Positions 38,252 to 50,082 of a DNA stretch of 64,000 nucleotides are shown here, one piece after another (positions within the stretch are counted from its first letter, which is position 1; every line of letters begins with the position of its first letter). Source of the DNA: Cyprinodon diabolis (taxonomy: Eukaryota; Chordata; Actinopteri; Cyprinodontiformes; Cyprinodontidae). The notes under the pieces are model-generated. The model did not search any database. It worked only from the letters and a program-made list of their open reading frames with translations, and had not been told where the DNA came from. Where the stretch lies: the NCBI GenBank assembly GCA_030533445.1, contig CM060062.1, positions 3,088,456 to 3,152,455 on the forward strand. Reading direction: 5' to 3'. The position numbers were made by a program, and so were the translations under genes.

Positions 38252-39040
38252 AATCCGTGTATCATTCGTTCTTTCTATTTTCAATTGCCAATCAAAAAAC
38301 AAAAAATAAAAAATTGACTGGTTATTTTGTTTTTTGTTTTTTATGGTTAAACCAAAAACGAAAAAAGGATTGGGTTTTTCATATATCAATTCTAAGCTCT
38401 GATCAAGAATACGAAATGGAAAAACGGACAGCAACGCAGAATTTGATTTTAATATTTAATTGGTACAATTTACGTGACCCGGAAGTTTGGTGGAGCGTTA
38501 GCTAAAAAAACAATTGGCTTACCCCCACCACGTTCGATCAAGCTGCACCAGATAAGGCAGTCGGACCTATCAGCCATGGACAGTTACATGTTATTTGGAG
38601 GATCCAAGCGTGTGACTCTTAAGGAGGAGGACATGACAACGGAGAAAATCAGCAGGATTTTCCAGGTATAACTTTTTTCTTGAAACTTTTCTGTGCACTG
38701 TACTTTTAACTAGCAACAACAAACAGCTTCTCGATCAACATAGTGTGTGGTTCTAGTGTCGCCATGGTAGCCACTTCATTACCCCAACTGCTGCGCAAAG
38801 AGCTATTTCCGGGTCACGTAAACTGTACCGATTAAATATTAAAATCAAATTCTGCGTTGCTGTCCGTTTTTCCATTTCGTATTCTTGATCGGAGCTTAGA
38901 ATTGATATATGAAAAACCCAATCCTTTTTTCGTTTTTGGTTTAACCATAAAAAACAAAAAAACAAAATTACCAGTCAATTTTTTATTTTTTGTTTTTTGA
39001 TTGGCAATTGAAAATAGAAAGAACGAATGATACACGGATT
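38252..39040. mobile_element. Foldback-type element with long inverted repeats
   Basis: Two arms of about 240 bp (38252-38490 and about 38805-39040) are near-perfect reverse complements, both ending 'AATCCGTGTATCATTCGTTC'. Between them lie about 310 bp that are not repetitive and include a short exon-like frame. I saw no clear target duplication beyond one or two bases. Arms are T/A-rich and would form a stable hairpin in RNA. No transposase is present, so the element is non-autonomous; its superfamily is unknown. Confidence 0.85.
38576..38665 (+). CDS. Possible captured first exon inside the foldback element
   Basis: In the centre of the foldback element a frame of exactly 30 codons runs from an ATG to a good donor (CCAG then GTATAA). 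It reads MDSYMLFGGSKRVTL followed by KEEDMTTEKISRIFQ. Its charged composition, moderate GC content and clean donor look like a host first coding exon. I do not recognise the parent gene. No second exon is seen before the right arm. It may be a capture, or a remnant of the parental autonomous element's gene. Confidence 0.35.
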
Positions 39041-42000
39041 TTCCAACTATTCCCACTTTATTTTTTGAATATTGACAAAAAGTTTCTTAGATTCCATGCT
39101 CTCATCTTTCCTTTATTCTCCTGTCTGGACACAAATACAAGTCTCTACTACGGTGTTGGTTTTTTTTTTGAGTGGATCCCAAAACTTTGTTCCGTGATGA
39201 ACTGCATCAGGTCAAACACCTTTATTTTTATTGCTATTGTGTTCAGTCTGTTTATAATATCCAGTTATGAGACCATAACGGGCTGCTGCTGAACTGGTTT
39301 TACTGCCCCATGTGTAAAAGGGGGTAAAATGTATTTACTTAGGCGCATTGCAGCTAATAGAATCTGAATCACATACCTGCTGATGCGGAAACTTTACTTT
39401 TTCTGTTTTCACAGTAGAATTGTGGGTATGACTCGCCGTGACTGCTTTATGTTTTATCTTGTAGAAAAATGCAGACATTCTTAAAAGAAGAACTAGATTA
39501 ATTTGTGACGGGGTCCACAGCACAGCTGTTTGGAGAGATTAGTTGGCTGCATGGTTGCCCGATCAAAATGTCGCAAATGTAAACAAACGGGTCAGAATAA
39601 AGGTTATAATTTATCCTGGCCTAATATCTATCCAACACACGTCTGTTGTCTGTGGCTAATGTGAAATATTATGAGTAATTTAAGTTTGGGGATCAAATAA
39701 CTGCATCGTGAGGATCTGAAAGCGTCAGAATCTGCAGAGTGTCACAGATTAACTTGTGATCCAGGGGGATCTGGAGGAATATGGGCTGTAAAACACTCCA
39801 TCTCCTGGGATGTTGTTTGGATGTTATTATCTTATCCTCAACTGGGGTTCTAGCAGGCTACTTTAAATTCTTAACTGTTATTGTTGATTACCTGTCATGA
39901 TGTGTGACCATGTTCACGCAGTCAGCTATCATCTTATTCCCTTCTGTTGTTTTGAGGACGCCACATTATTTGTTTTGCATGCAGAACAACCTTAAATCAT
40001 TCACGTTTTTTCAAGTTACTGGCAATAGAGTATTGTTTTGTCTACTTTTTACTATTGGTCTAAATTGTTTGCTTCACTGGTACAATTAGAATGACAAAAA
40101 GCAACTCAGCACAAAACGTTGATTGCGAGGAAATGTTTGTCATTTCAGAGTTAGGAGATAATATTAACTCGCCCATCTGTGGAAAATCTGTTAAAATAAA
40201 AGGAGGGCATAACAGAATATGTGGGACCGAACCCGCGACCGACGTTGTTTTGAATTGCAAAGCGTCTGTTTACCTGCTGAGTTATTAATACGAACACTCC
40301 ATCTGACCCCACCTGCGAAAATGAACCTGTTGCGTGTGTCTGCTTTGCCTGTGGAAGAGCTGGTCTAGATCAACTGGTGACAGTTTATGTTTCAGAGTCC
40401 GCTGTTCGCTTAAAACATGTTTGAATTCCAGAATATCATATATTATTATTTTTTCCTTCTTTACTCTTAGAACAGAATGGGGTCACCCCGTTAAGAGATA
40501 GTTAGACAGTAGGTTATGCTATGCTATTAAAAGAAAAAATAATAACCAGATCTTTTTTTTCGATCAGATATCTACCGTAAAATCTCCCTGTTTTATTTCT
40601 TCATTGTTTGGCAGCAGTTAGCCTGGAGGCTGTGCTGCTTCTTTTAATGCTTTAGTACAGCAGGTTCTGCATTTGTTCGCCCCGATGCCCAAAAATATCA
40701 CATATATTCACACAATATATAAACTGAATTCAGAGATTTCTCTCTTCCCCGCAGCAGTTATGTTATTTTGCTTTGTTCCTGCAACACATCTTAAACTTTA
40801 AAGACATTTATAACTCCTCTGGGAACGAGTTGGGCTGTAAGTAATTAGTTTCCCTCCATATAAACAGTCGACGCTTTTCAGAAAAAAAAGAGGAAATTTT
40901 TATTTTCGCTCGTTTTAATTTACAAGACATACAGGACGACAGAAAAATGGAAAAAATACACCGTTAGTTGTTCCCATTGACCTTTTATTGCACTGGCTGT
41001 TTTTCCTTCTCATACAGCTTTCTGTGGTTTTTCTACTCGGTTCTTTCTCTCATCGCTGAGGCTCTGAAACAAACAGATAAACAGCAGGACAAGTTCCTCA
41101 AATCTCTGTGTGCGGGTTTGGAGAAAACCCTAAAACATGCTATATGCTTTCTTAATGCAATTAAATACCTTTGTGATGGTAACTTCTTAAAATCTCAACG
41201 TATTTCGTATCGATCAGCTAACAAAATAATTTGTAGTTCTTGGAGTCTACACGCAGTTTACTTCCTGTTTGAGGCGAGGGGTCCTGAAAAGCCCCGCCCA
41301 CAGACACATCTGCAAAAATCAGCGGTTTTCCAGCTGCCGTCACCAGCTGATCTCCTCCCCAGTTGATCTGTCACACCGGGCTGCAGTAACCGCTCAGAGA
41401 GCTTTGACAGTTAATTCACATGATTAAATGAGAAAGCAGCAGGTTTATATAATGAAGCAGAAATATAGAAAACCTTTCACCATCTTTTCTGCATATTTAT
41501 TGTTTTTTTGGTCTGATCAAGCAGGAATGTTTTAGTTTCTAAATATGAAACTGAATGAAGAGAAAAGTACCTGCTGGTTTGATCTGATCCAGGATCAAGT
41601 TAACTTAAAGGTTTCTTATAATCAGGATTAATCAGGGGATATAAATATAGTTTGTACTTTAGGAGGAGGTTTGGCCCCACCCACAGGAAACACAGAGGCC
41701 CACCCAGTTTTAAGTTTCAAACAGAGAGAAGGACGGAAAGAGAAATAGTCTGAAAGTCCCTCTGCTGAAAGACGTGAGTCTTTGAAATAACTTTTATTTT
41801 AATGAGGATTTAAGGTTTGAAACCAAATCAATGAATCTGTGAAAATGTTGCTTATTCAAACTGGAAGAACAGAAAAATGAGAGAAATCCTGACAGACATG
41901 TCTTTAGGTCTGTGTGACAGAGACATTCTATCTTCTGCACAGCTACAGCCATCCTCACATACTGCTGGAAAACAATTAAATCCACATGTTGAGCTTCTAC

Positions 42001-42689
42001 ATACTGCAGCTCTGGTTTACTCATTCAAGTCCTGACAAGTTTATTAGAACAATAACTTCTACAGTTGGTTAGCATCTAACTGTGGCAGAGCTACACTAAC
42101 AGGAGAGTTTTCCTTCTCAAACTCACTGACTCAGATTCTGAGGATTCATCGACACAAAGCAGCAGATATAAAAATGATTTTTAACCAATAATAATCTGAA
42201 CCAGCAGCATGGAGGCTGTTCAGCCCCTTTGACTCTGATACCATTAAATACATAAACTGGGAAGCACAAATCAACATGGAGGCCAGGAAGCTCCCAACAG
42301 CAGAGCTCCAAGTAGCAGAGCTGAAAAATTCTTAGAAGTGTCACAAAAAGTTGGATTTCTTTACTGCAGCGTATGTTGGAAATTCTGGTTCTGGGCAAAC
42401 GGGCACAGATCGGAAGAAAATCTGATTTCTGGTTCTTCTGCTCCGGTTTGAACCAGTTTTTTATTCCTTGATTTTTGCTGGAGCCGAACAGGATATTTAT
42501 CTGCATGACTAGAAACTGAGACTGATAATGTATGTTTGACATTAGGAAATGAGGAAGTTCTGGTAGGAGAACTGAGTCACTGAGAAAACTCAGTTATTGA
42601 CATATTTCTAAACTTTAACCACAGTTAATGTTTGCTTTAAACACTGAATTAGAATCTCTGATTATTCAATACTTAAAGCTCTATTATTA
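39041..42689. other. Intergenic stretch, no gene seen
   Basis: No exon or RNA gene recognised. The longest open frame (40968-41366) is serine/leucine-rich and lacks family motifs. The area near 41260-41390 is more GC-rich ('AGCCCCGCCCACAGAC') and could be regulatory. No bounded repeats were identified; old decayed ones are likely. Confidence 0.35.
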
Positions 42690-43301
42690 GTCTCCTGGTG
42701 GACACATCTTTTACATTTTCTCAGGAGCTTAATCTCTCCAGTATCTGCAGTACTGCAGAGTGCAAAAGCATAGCTTATTTCCCTTCACAGGTTGATGATT
42801 TTGTTGATGAGGTTGCTAGTTCTCTGCGAACTGCATTAGACAACGCAGCTCCTTTGAAAATCAAAACCGTTAAAAATGAAAAGCAGGCGCAGAGCTGCAC
42901 ACTTTAAAGCAAACTGCTAGGAAACTGGAAAGAAAATATCGCTCCACAGGCCTACGGGAATCCTACCTAGTCTGGAAACATAGTTTACTGCTGTATAAGA
43001 GGACCCTTTGTAAAGCAAGAGCAGCATATTTCTCCTCATTAATAGAGGAGAACAAAAATAATCCTAGATATCTTTTTAATCCAGTTGCCAAACTCACCCA
43101 GAGCCATAGCTCTGTTGAACCGTCCATTCCACCTGCTCTTAGCAGCAATGATTTTATGGGATTCTTTATAAATAAGATTGATTTTATTAAAAATAAGATC
43201 ATTAGCACTCCTCTATCCGCGATTGGTTTGTCTCTGGGGGGGGGGAGCATCTGAGGTAGTCATGGAATCTGAACCGGGTTTAGACTGCTTTGATCCAGTT
43301 T

Positions 43302-43631
43302 CCTGGACGGGGGCCGCCTTTTACAGCTGCTTTTTGTGTCTCTGCTTCCGTCTCCTTGAACCCCAGTGGGCCTCAGCAGATAGCCTGGTTCTGCTGGAGG
43401 TTTCTTCCTGTTAAAAGGGAGTTTTTCCTCTCCACTGTCCCTACAAGCATGCTTAGTGTGAGGGATTGTATTTGAGTCAATGAGTCGATGCAATCAACAG
43501 TTTTCCTTAGATAGAAAACTTTGTATCAATTTGACTGTATGATCTGGTTGAACTGTAAAGTGCCTTGAGATGACATGTGTTGTGAATTTGGCGCTATATA
43601 AATAAACTGAATTGAATTGAATTGAGTTGAG
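43302..43631 (+). mobile_element. 5'-truncated L2 3'-end retrocopy nested in an older L2
   Basis: Begins abruptly at 'CTGGACGGGGGCCGCC' and continues through the L2 3' sequence ('CCTGTTAAAAGGGAGTTTTT', 'GTAAAGTGCCTTGAGATGAC', 'GCGCTATATAAATAAACTGA') to an (ATTGA)n tail ending about 43631. The host L2 frame reads '...CFDPVS' before it and 'LSELAKLL...' after it, neighbouring segments in the intact protein. Severe 5' truncation with an intact tail is normal for target-primed reverse transcription. Confidence 0.75.
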
Positions 43632-43822
43632 CTTTCAGAGTTAGCAAAACTATTGTCTTCATCTAAGGCTTCAACTTGTATGTTAGATCCAGTTCCAACC
43701 AGGTTATTTAAGGAGGTATTCCCTTTGATCTCCTCCTCCATTTTAGATGTGATTAATCTATCTCTGTCACAGGGATATGTACCAAAGGCTTTTAAGGTTG
43801 CTGTAATTAAATCTTTAATTAA

Positions 43823-44169
43823 AGCTATAATGGGGGATGTTTCATTTCGGGGTGGATCATCTAAATCAGTGGTCCTCCTAACTGTCAATCATTCTGTTGA
43901 TATGTTTATGTAAGGCCGTGCGCGCTCATCCCCATTTTCTCTTACCGCTGGAAAAATGATCTTTTGAAAAGTGAGCTTGTATGAACGATGCAAAAAGCAA
44001 CTTCTATACAAAGCGTGCATGAGGAGAAATTGGCATGTGCACACTTTTGCACGTGTTTAAAAGGCATTCCCTCTTGGGAGTGGGTACAGGGTTGTGCTTG
44101 TGCATAAGTTTTTCTAAAGTGGAGAGGGCGGGTCTTTTCAAAACTTCGCAAAAATTTTCCACTATACCT
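43823..44169. mobile_element. TTAA-flanked MITE, 347 bp
   Basis: Flanked by TTAA on both sides (43819-43822 and 44170-44173). Ends are short imperfect inverted repeats, AGCTATAATGG and AGGTATAGTGG. Removing the element with one TTAA joins 'TCTTTAATTAA' to 'GAAACCGTCT' and restores the L2 reading Ser-Leu-Ile-Lys-Lys-Pro-Ser-Leu exactly, so the boundaries are certain. TTAA duplication is a piggyBac-type habit, though the end sequence is not a classical piggyBac end. Confidence 0.85.
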
Positions 44170-44240
44170 TTAAGAAACCGTCTCTTGACCCAGATGACTT
44201 GGTCAATTATATACCTATATCCAATCTTCCTTTCTGATCT

Positions 44241-44821
44241 GTAGAAAGTAGTTGTGAAACAAGTGTGCGACTACTTACACCATAATGAACTTTTTGGGAT
44301 TGGGCTGATCTGAAATCTTAAAAGGCAATTCTTAAAACTCAGTTATGAAATAGAAATAATAAAATCTGCAAAAATAAAATGAGGAAACAAAGATCTAAAA
44401 AAGGCGAGAAAAGAGCAAAGTTACCTTTGAAAAGTTTTCTTTTGAATATTTTTTATTTGTTTATATGTCTAATTTATGAATAGTTTTTTTGTTTTGGCTC
44501 AAAAAATTTTGAGAACTTGATGCATGTGCAGGTGTGGTGAGATAGCATGACCAGCAGGGGGAGCATTTAGGTGAGTGTGTGTTAGACCTCTGATGATGGG
44601 AGGAAACACCTGCACCCATCTCTTTAAAAAAACTCCCAGATATATGAGCCTGATGTGGGGATAAGCTGAAGCCGTTGTTCAACGGCTGCATGTAAACGGA
44701 CATTTTTATTTTATTTCCCGTCTTCATTATACACTGAAAGTAAAGATGATGTGTAAAAAGATGATGGATGTTTAACCCAAACACATGCTGACTTCCTGTC
44801 GAACATCTCCAGCCGTTTGCA
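44241..44821. other. dnase1l1 upstream region and 5' UTR
   Basis: About 580 bp between the broken L2 and the dnase1l1 start codon. The promoter must lie here or further left, unless an upstream non-coding exon exists. No clear TATA box; 'GGGGATAAGC' near 44657 and purine/pyrimidine stretches are the only candidate motifs, and weak ones. Confidence 0.35.
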
Positions 44822-47800
44822 ATGCCGTCCCTGCTGCTCCTCCTGCTCTCCTTCCTCCTGGGTGTGGCTGATGTTCATGGGGAAAACTTCCGGATCTGTG
44901 CCTTCAATCTTCATAATTTTGGGAACTCCAAAGCCAATAAGGAAGCTGTTATGACTATTCTAGCTAAGGTGAGGACTTGATCACACTGCTTTGGTATTTT
45001 GCAGAATAAATGCAATGATGCAGAAGAATATTTTCCAGGTCTTTCATGGACGCCTAGTCCTCTCAACACGCAGAAACGATCAACTCAGATGTTTTCCTGA
45101 GCAGGAAGATGAATCTGGTTTGGTGAAGTCGGACGAGGTCTATGCTCTGGTTATGAAAACCATATTAGTTTGAAATTAAATGAAGATAGGTGCAACCAGA
45201 CAAGAACAGAGAAACCAACTGATCTTAGAGGCTTGGTTGACGCCTGGATCAGCGTTCAGTCAGGTTAGAATAAAACATGGCAGCAGATTAATTCCTGACA
45301 GCTAGTGGTTATCCAGGTGACCTTCAGGCTTTTCACATTCACCATCATTCATCCTCTAAACACGCTGAACATCTACAGAAAAGGTGAGACCCGGAGATGT
45401 TTACTGAATTCCAGCCGGGACTTTTCTGACCTTGATTGTGAGTTTATTTTCTGCCTCATGAGGTGAAACTGCGAGTGAGTTTCGCCACAAAGCAATGCCT
45501 CTGCTGTTTGCTTTCTGTTTCAGATTATTAGCCGCTGTGACGTGTGTTTGCTGCAGGAGGTCAGAGACAGTAAAGGGACGGCTCTACCAAAGCTGCTTCA
45601 AGCTATAAGGAGGTGAAGCATCATCTGGTTTCAAGCTCTTCAGCACATTTTCATTGATGTTAGACTGAATGCATCTCATGATGGCAGGTAGTTTTATCCC
45701 AGTATATCGCTTCACGTTGATCCCCGAACATGCAAAACTCAAATTCTGAAGAAGTTTGTTAATAAAACTCAAATTCTAAAGTAGTTTGTTAATCCCAAAG
45801 TGGAATTAATTAGCCTGATAAACCAGACTAAATGTGAGATTAAATGTGTAATTTCACTTTCAGGCAATAATGATTTTGGCCGCTGGGGGGTGGGGCTTGA
45901 TTACAACGAATTGCTGCTTCTCCGTATTTTATAAGGCTCCCATTTATATGAGGAACAAGATGAATCCTATTCAGCCAGTGGCTGTACACACTGATGCCTG
46001 GATCTGGATCTGCTTCTGACTGAACACTCTGTTGGTGTCTAACAGTCTGATGAAGATGATGCTCATTTTGTCCATCATCTTCTTCATCACCAGAGGTTCT
46101 AGAGGAGTTCCTAGAACAGAACCGGCCTTCTTTATCAGCTGGTTGAGCTTCTGATGATGATGATAGAGGAGGAAGATATCAGACTCTCCACAGCAGACTG
46201 ATAGAAGATCTGTAGCATCTTAAGGACCTAAGCTTCCTCTAGAAGTCCAGTCTGCTCTGTCCCTTCATGGTTGTGTCTCCAGTCCAGTTTGTTGAATAGA
46301 TATTCGTACTGCTCCACCTCCTCCACCTCTTCTTTCTTCACCATAATGCTGTTTGACTTGTTCCTGTTTCTTCTGAAATGGTGGATGGTTGTTTCCACAC
46401 GGTTCCTCAAAGCCTTTCAGCAGCTCCCGTTAAAATCAGGCTGTGCCCCCGTGACCTCCTTTTGTCCCTGACGGTGGATGGTTCTCTCTAATGCTGGTCC
46501 TCGTTTAGCACATAGATACAGCGGCACGCTCCCTGGAATCTGATCCGCTCATCGGTCAGCCATCATCATGGGCCAGGGAATCCCTCCTGGTGCTCTCATT
46601 TCAGCAGAACCTCGAAATTAAATGTTTACAGCTTGGTGTGGTTGCCTCACACCATGTCAGTTTCTGTGTTAATCTGGTTAATCTGATCACTGGGGTGAGG
46701 AATGCGATGATGGGAAAATGTTCAAATATTGTGCAGACTAGAATTTCAGTGTGCTTATTATGTGACATCTCATTATGTCTAATTATACTAGCAGTGCATC
46801 CTTTAATCAATCAGACATTAATGACTGATAATTAACCCCTTATCTGCTGGTGATTCAGGTATGACACCAAGAACCAGTATACATTGTTGGCCAGTGAGAG
46901 GCTGGGCAGGTCAGAGTCCTACCAGGAGCAGTACGTGTTCATCTACAGGTCCGTTCTGCTGCGTAATTAAGCCACCGAAGCATTTAAAGTGGTTACAAAC
47001 CTTCTTCCTCCTCATCCAATGCGTGCAGGAGCAACACTGCGACGGTCAGAGATCAGTATCAGTACCCAGATGATCTACCAGGAGATGAAGACGCCTTCTC
47101 CAGAGAACCTTTTGTTGTTCGCTTCAGAGCCCCAAAGACATGTGAGTTTCCTAAACAATTATTACTTCAAATGAAAATCATCCTTTTTCTTTCTCTGAAT
47201 TCTTTCTCATTCCATCCCAGATATAAAGGAGTTTGCCCTCATCCCTCAACACACCACTCCGTCTAACGCCACCAAGGAGCTGGATGCTCTCTATGATGTT
47301 CTGCAGAAAGTAAGAAAGATCTGGAAAATCGAGGTAAAGAGTGAAGTTTAGCTTTAATGCTAATTGGGATTGTGTGATCTTTATAAAAAAAATGTGGGGT
47401 TTGTGTGATCAGAACGTGATGCTGCTGGGAGACTTCAATGCCGACTGCGATTACCTCCCCAAGAAGAACAGGAAACATGTTCGCCTGCTGACAGACAGCA
47501 GCCTCCATTGGCTGATAGCAGACAACAGTGACACCACCGTTCGCCTGAGCACATCCTGCTCCTATGACAGGTCAGCTGCTAACATAGAACTGTATGACCT
47601 AGATAAACCGGGGGCATTACAGAAGATTCGCTATGGGTTGTTTGCCATGCTGTTTGGTTCAAAAATGTAGGTTTTGTAAAAGAAGAACTGAAATACTCAG
47701 TAATGGATTTTCATACAACTTCTGCAGAAGGAGAGACAGTTGAACCCCAGACTCAAACACACTGTCTCTCACCGGACCTCCTCCGCAGAGCGTTTATTAA

Positions 47801-49002
47801 CAGAACATGACACATGGTTACAAACAGAGTATTGTTCTGACAGAACAATTGATCAGTTCATAAAGACAGGATGCTCCAATTGAATGACAAGGCAGGATGG
47901 TCTCCTGACTGAATCATGAGACAGGAGTGGAGCTTCTCATTTCTACAATGTTCATATCAACACACATTACTTTAATAATCATCATTGAATAAACCCAACA
48001 TCTGTGTGAAATAAAATACTCCTCATTTACAGTGAAATAGGAAATAAGATCAGGCCTACTCGTTATTTCGTTACGCCAATCCATCGGATCAAACATCCTA
48101 GAAGCTGAAACACAATCATCTGACTGCATGTTTTAAAGGATTGGTCAGAGTTGAACCAAAAAGCAAAGAAAGACAGTTTGATTTGAGCATCTGGAGGTTT
48201 GATCTGTTCACATAATCAAAGCAAAACAAGAATAATAAATAATATCTAACCTTATATAGAAAGTCCTTCCAGTTTCTGCTGATTCGGTCAATCTGTCATC
48301 ACTACTGATAAGCAGAATGTGTTGTTTCATTTAAACAGTATGATGTGTATATGATGCGCTGCAGGTAGTGGTTATTTTTCCATTGAATGAATGAGGGGAC
48401 AGCTGACGGTGCACAGTAGCATTCAGAATCTGAAGCATGTGAAGCTAAACCTGCTCCAGGAGAAGCTCTGGTTAGAAAAAACTAGATTAATTCTCCTTAA
48501 ATGTTCCTTCTGGGTTCAATCACTGCATAAAATGGCTTTCAGTTCAAGTTCTCCCCTAATTATTTATCAATTCTTGACCCACTGATAGTTTTGAATCACA
48601 GTGCATCCATTTTCATCCTTAATGATCATAAATGTTCTGATTTTCCAACAGGATCGTTGTTCACGGAGAAACTTTTAACAAAGCGGTTGTTCCTTCTTCA
48701 GCCAAACCCTTTAACTTCCAACAGGAGTACAGCCTGACAGAGGAACAGGTGAGCCGTCTGGATCTATCTGTTCTGGATTTATCTGCAGCGTATCATTTGA
48801 ACACAGAAAAAGACTCTGTTCATCAAATAAAATCGTTCTGTTTTTCTCCTTTATTCAGGCGCTGGATGTGAGCGACCATTACCCAGTGGAGGTCCTTCTG
48901 AAGGTCACTGGTTCCAGTGCCTTTAATGGGATCGTCTCCTTCACCAGTTACTGCACAGTGTTTCATAGTTTCAGCTTTTTAATCTTTTATGTCTTATTAT
49001 AG
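44822..49002 (+). CDS. dnase1l1: Deoxyribonuclease I-like 1, complete
   Basis: Exons: 44822-44968, 45524-45612, 46859-46948, 47029-47141, 47221-47333, 47413-47570, 48652-48748 and 48859-49002; phases agree and give about 316 aa. A signal peptide (MPSLLLLLLSFLLGVADVHG) precedes the endonuclease fold. DNase I catalytic and metal positions are visible: Asn in 'FNLHNFG', Glu in 'LLQEVRDS', Glu in 'SYQEQYVF', His in 'LIPQHTTP', Asp and Asn in 'LLGDFNADC', Asp in 'SYDRIVVHGE' and His in 'DVSDHYPVEV'. The C-terminus is a serine-containing spacer and a hydrophobic tail (FHSFSFLIFYVLL), a GPI-anchor-like signal as in mammalian DNASE1L1. Adjacency to rpl10 supports the orthology. Introns 2 and 6 are long; intron 2 holds a LINE fragment. 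dnase1l1 has a fish paralogue, so the exact paralogue is less certain than the family. Confidence 0.9.
45990..46470 (-). pseudogene. Non-LTR retrotransposon fragment in dnase1l1 intron 2
   Basis: Minus-strand pieces resemble the C-terminal part of CR1/Rex-like LINE ORF2: 'TTIHHFRRNRNKSNSIMVKK', 'VEQYEYLFNKLDWRHNHEGT' and, further on, 'LNQLIKKAGSVLG' with 'MKKMMDKM'. Frames change between them. It is dead debris, antisense to dnase1l1. Clade assignment is tentative. Confidence 0.55.
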
Positions 49003-50082
49003 TATCTAAAGAATGAATACATTTTTTTTTTTTACCTCTGAAGGAATTTCAGAGGGAGCAATCGCCCTGATTGGGTGAAAGATTTTCCTTTGAAGTTTGG
49101 CATAAAGGACGGGTGGCGGTTGGCACTGGCAGAGTCTGCTAGGGTTGCGTACGAACGCCTAGCTGCGCAGGTTGCTGCCCTGCTAGAGTCGACTGGCTCT
49201 CCGATCCTTTGTGTCACGTTAAGGTGGACATTATAATTTCTATTCAGCACCGTGCCTTAATTGATGTGCTTGCTTTGCTATTTTCTGTGGCGGAATAAAA
49301 CGACACATTTTACTCTAGCAGAAACAGTGTGTGTGTATCTGTGTGTCATCTTTATTACCGACTCATCCTGATCCTGCCTAAATTTCATAATACATCTGCT
49401 CTTCTTCTCATTTCCAGCATATTTATCCATAAAAGAGCTAAAGCAAAAAAATAAATTTGTGTTTCTAGTCTAACTTTGTCTGAGCTCAGTAAGGACTCGT
49501 AAGCCATCGCCATGATCAGTCCTGTCCGAATAGTGCAGGCAGTCAGGAAGGAGGTAGGAAAAGCAAGCAGGATGATGCTATCATTGTTCCTTTAGCATAG
49601 GGAGCTCATGAGGTTCCTATCTGGAGCTAAGGCGCTCCCTGTGCTAATGCAGACGCCACCGTATGTTTAAGGCCTGGTTATCCTCCTGCAGCAATGTGCC
49701 GCAGGTGTGTTGCAGATTTGTCTGGCAATTTGGCAATAACAATTGTCTTGATGCCAAAAAGGGCCCATCAGATTTTGCTTCTACAAGTGGAGCAGTAGGG
49801 CTATTGCCATAGTGTTCCGCTCGATTTATTATTATAAATAGCTTTATTATAATTAGGCAGAGAGTTTTACAGATTATATCGACGCTGCAATGTAAGTTGA
49901 ACAGGAAAGGAAAAACAGAAAGAAAGGAGAAATGAAAGAAAGGAGATAAAAGGGAGATAGTGATAAAACATCTTCAGTCTGCTTCATCACCTGCAAAGAG
50001 ATGGAAAAAGAACAGCACAATCATGAACATGGTACAAGATATACATACAATAAAGTACTATTGCTGAAGTACAATTGGTATA
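49003..50082. other. Intergenic, dnase1l1 3' side
   Basis: Contains a possible dnase1l1 polyadenylation signal (AATAAA at about 49294). No further exon recognised. The segment 49040-49240 is GC-richer and holds a minus-strand open frame without family signature. Confidence 0.4.

Larger units (their letters stand above)
42690..44240 (+). pseudogene. L2-type LINE ORF2 fragment split by two insertions
   Basis: Sense-strand pieces of one L2 ORF2: 42690-43301 (linker between endonuclease and RT, 'DDFVDEVASSLRTALDNAAP'), 43632-43822 ('SSKASTCMLDPVPTRLFKE', 'LSLSQGYVPKAFKVAVIKS') and 44174-44240 ('KPSLDPDDLVNYIPISNLPF'). Between them sit another L2 copy's 3' tail (43302-43631) and a TTAA-flanked MITE (43823-44169). 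Stops and frameshifts are frequent. The copy breaks off after the RT 'ISNLPF' motif. It lies just upstream of dnase1l1. Confidence 0.8.
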
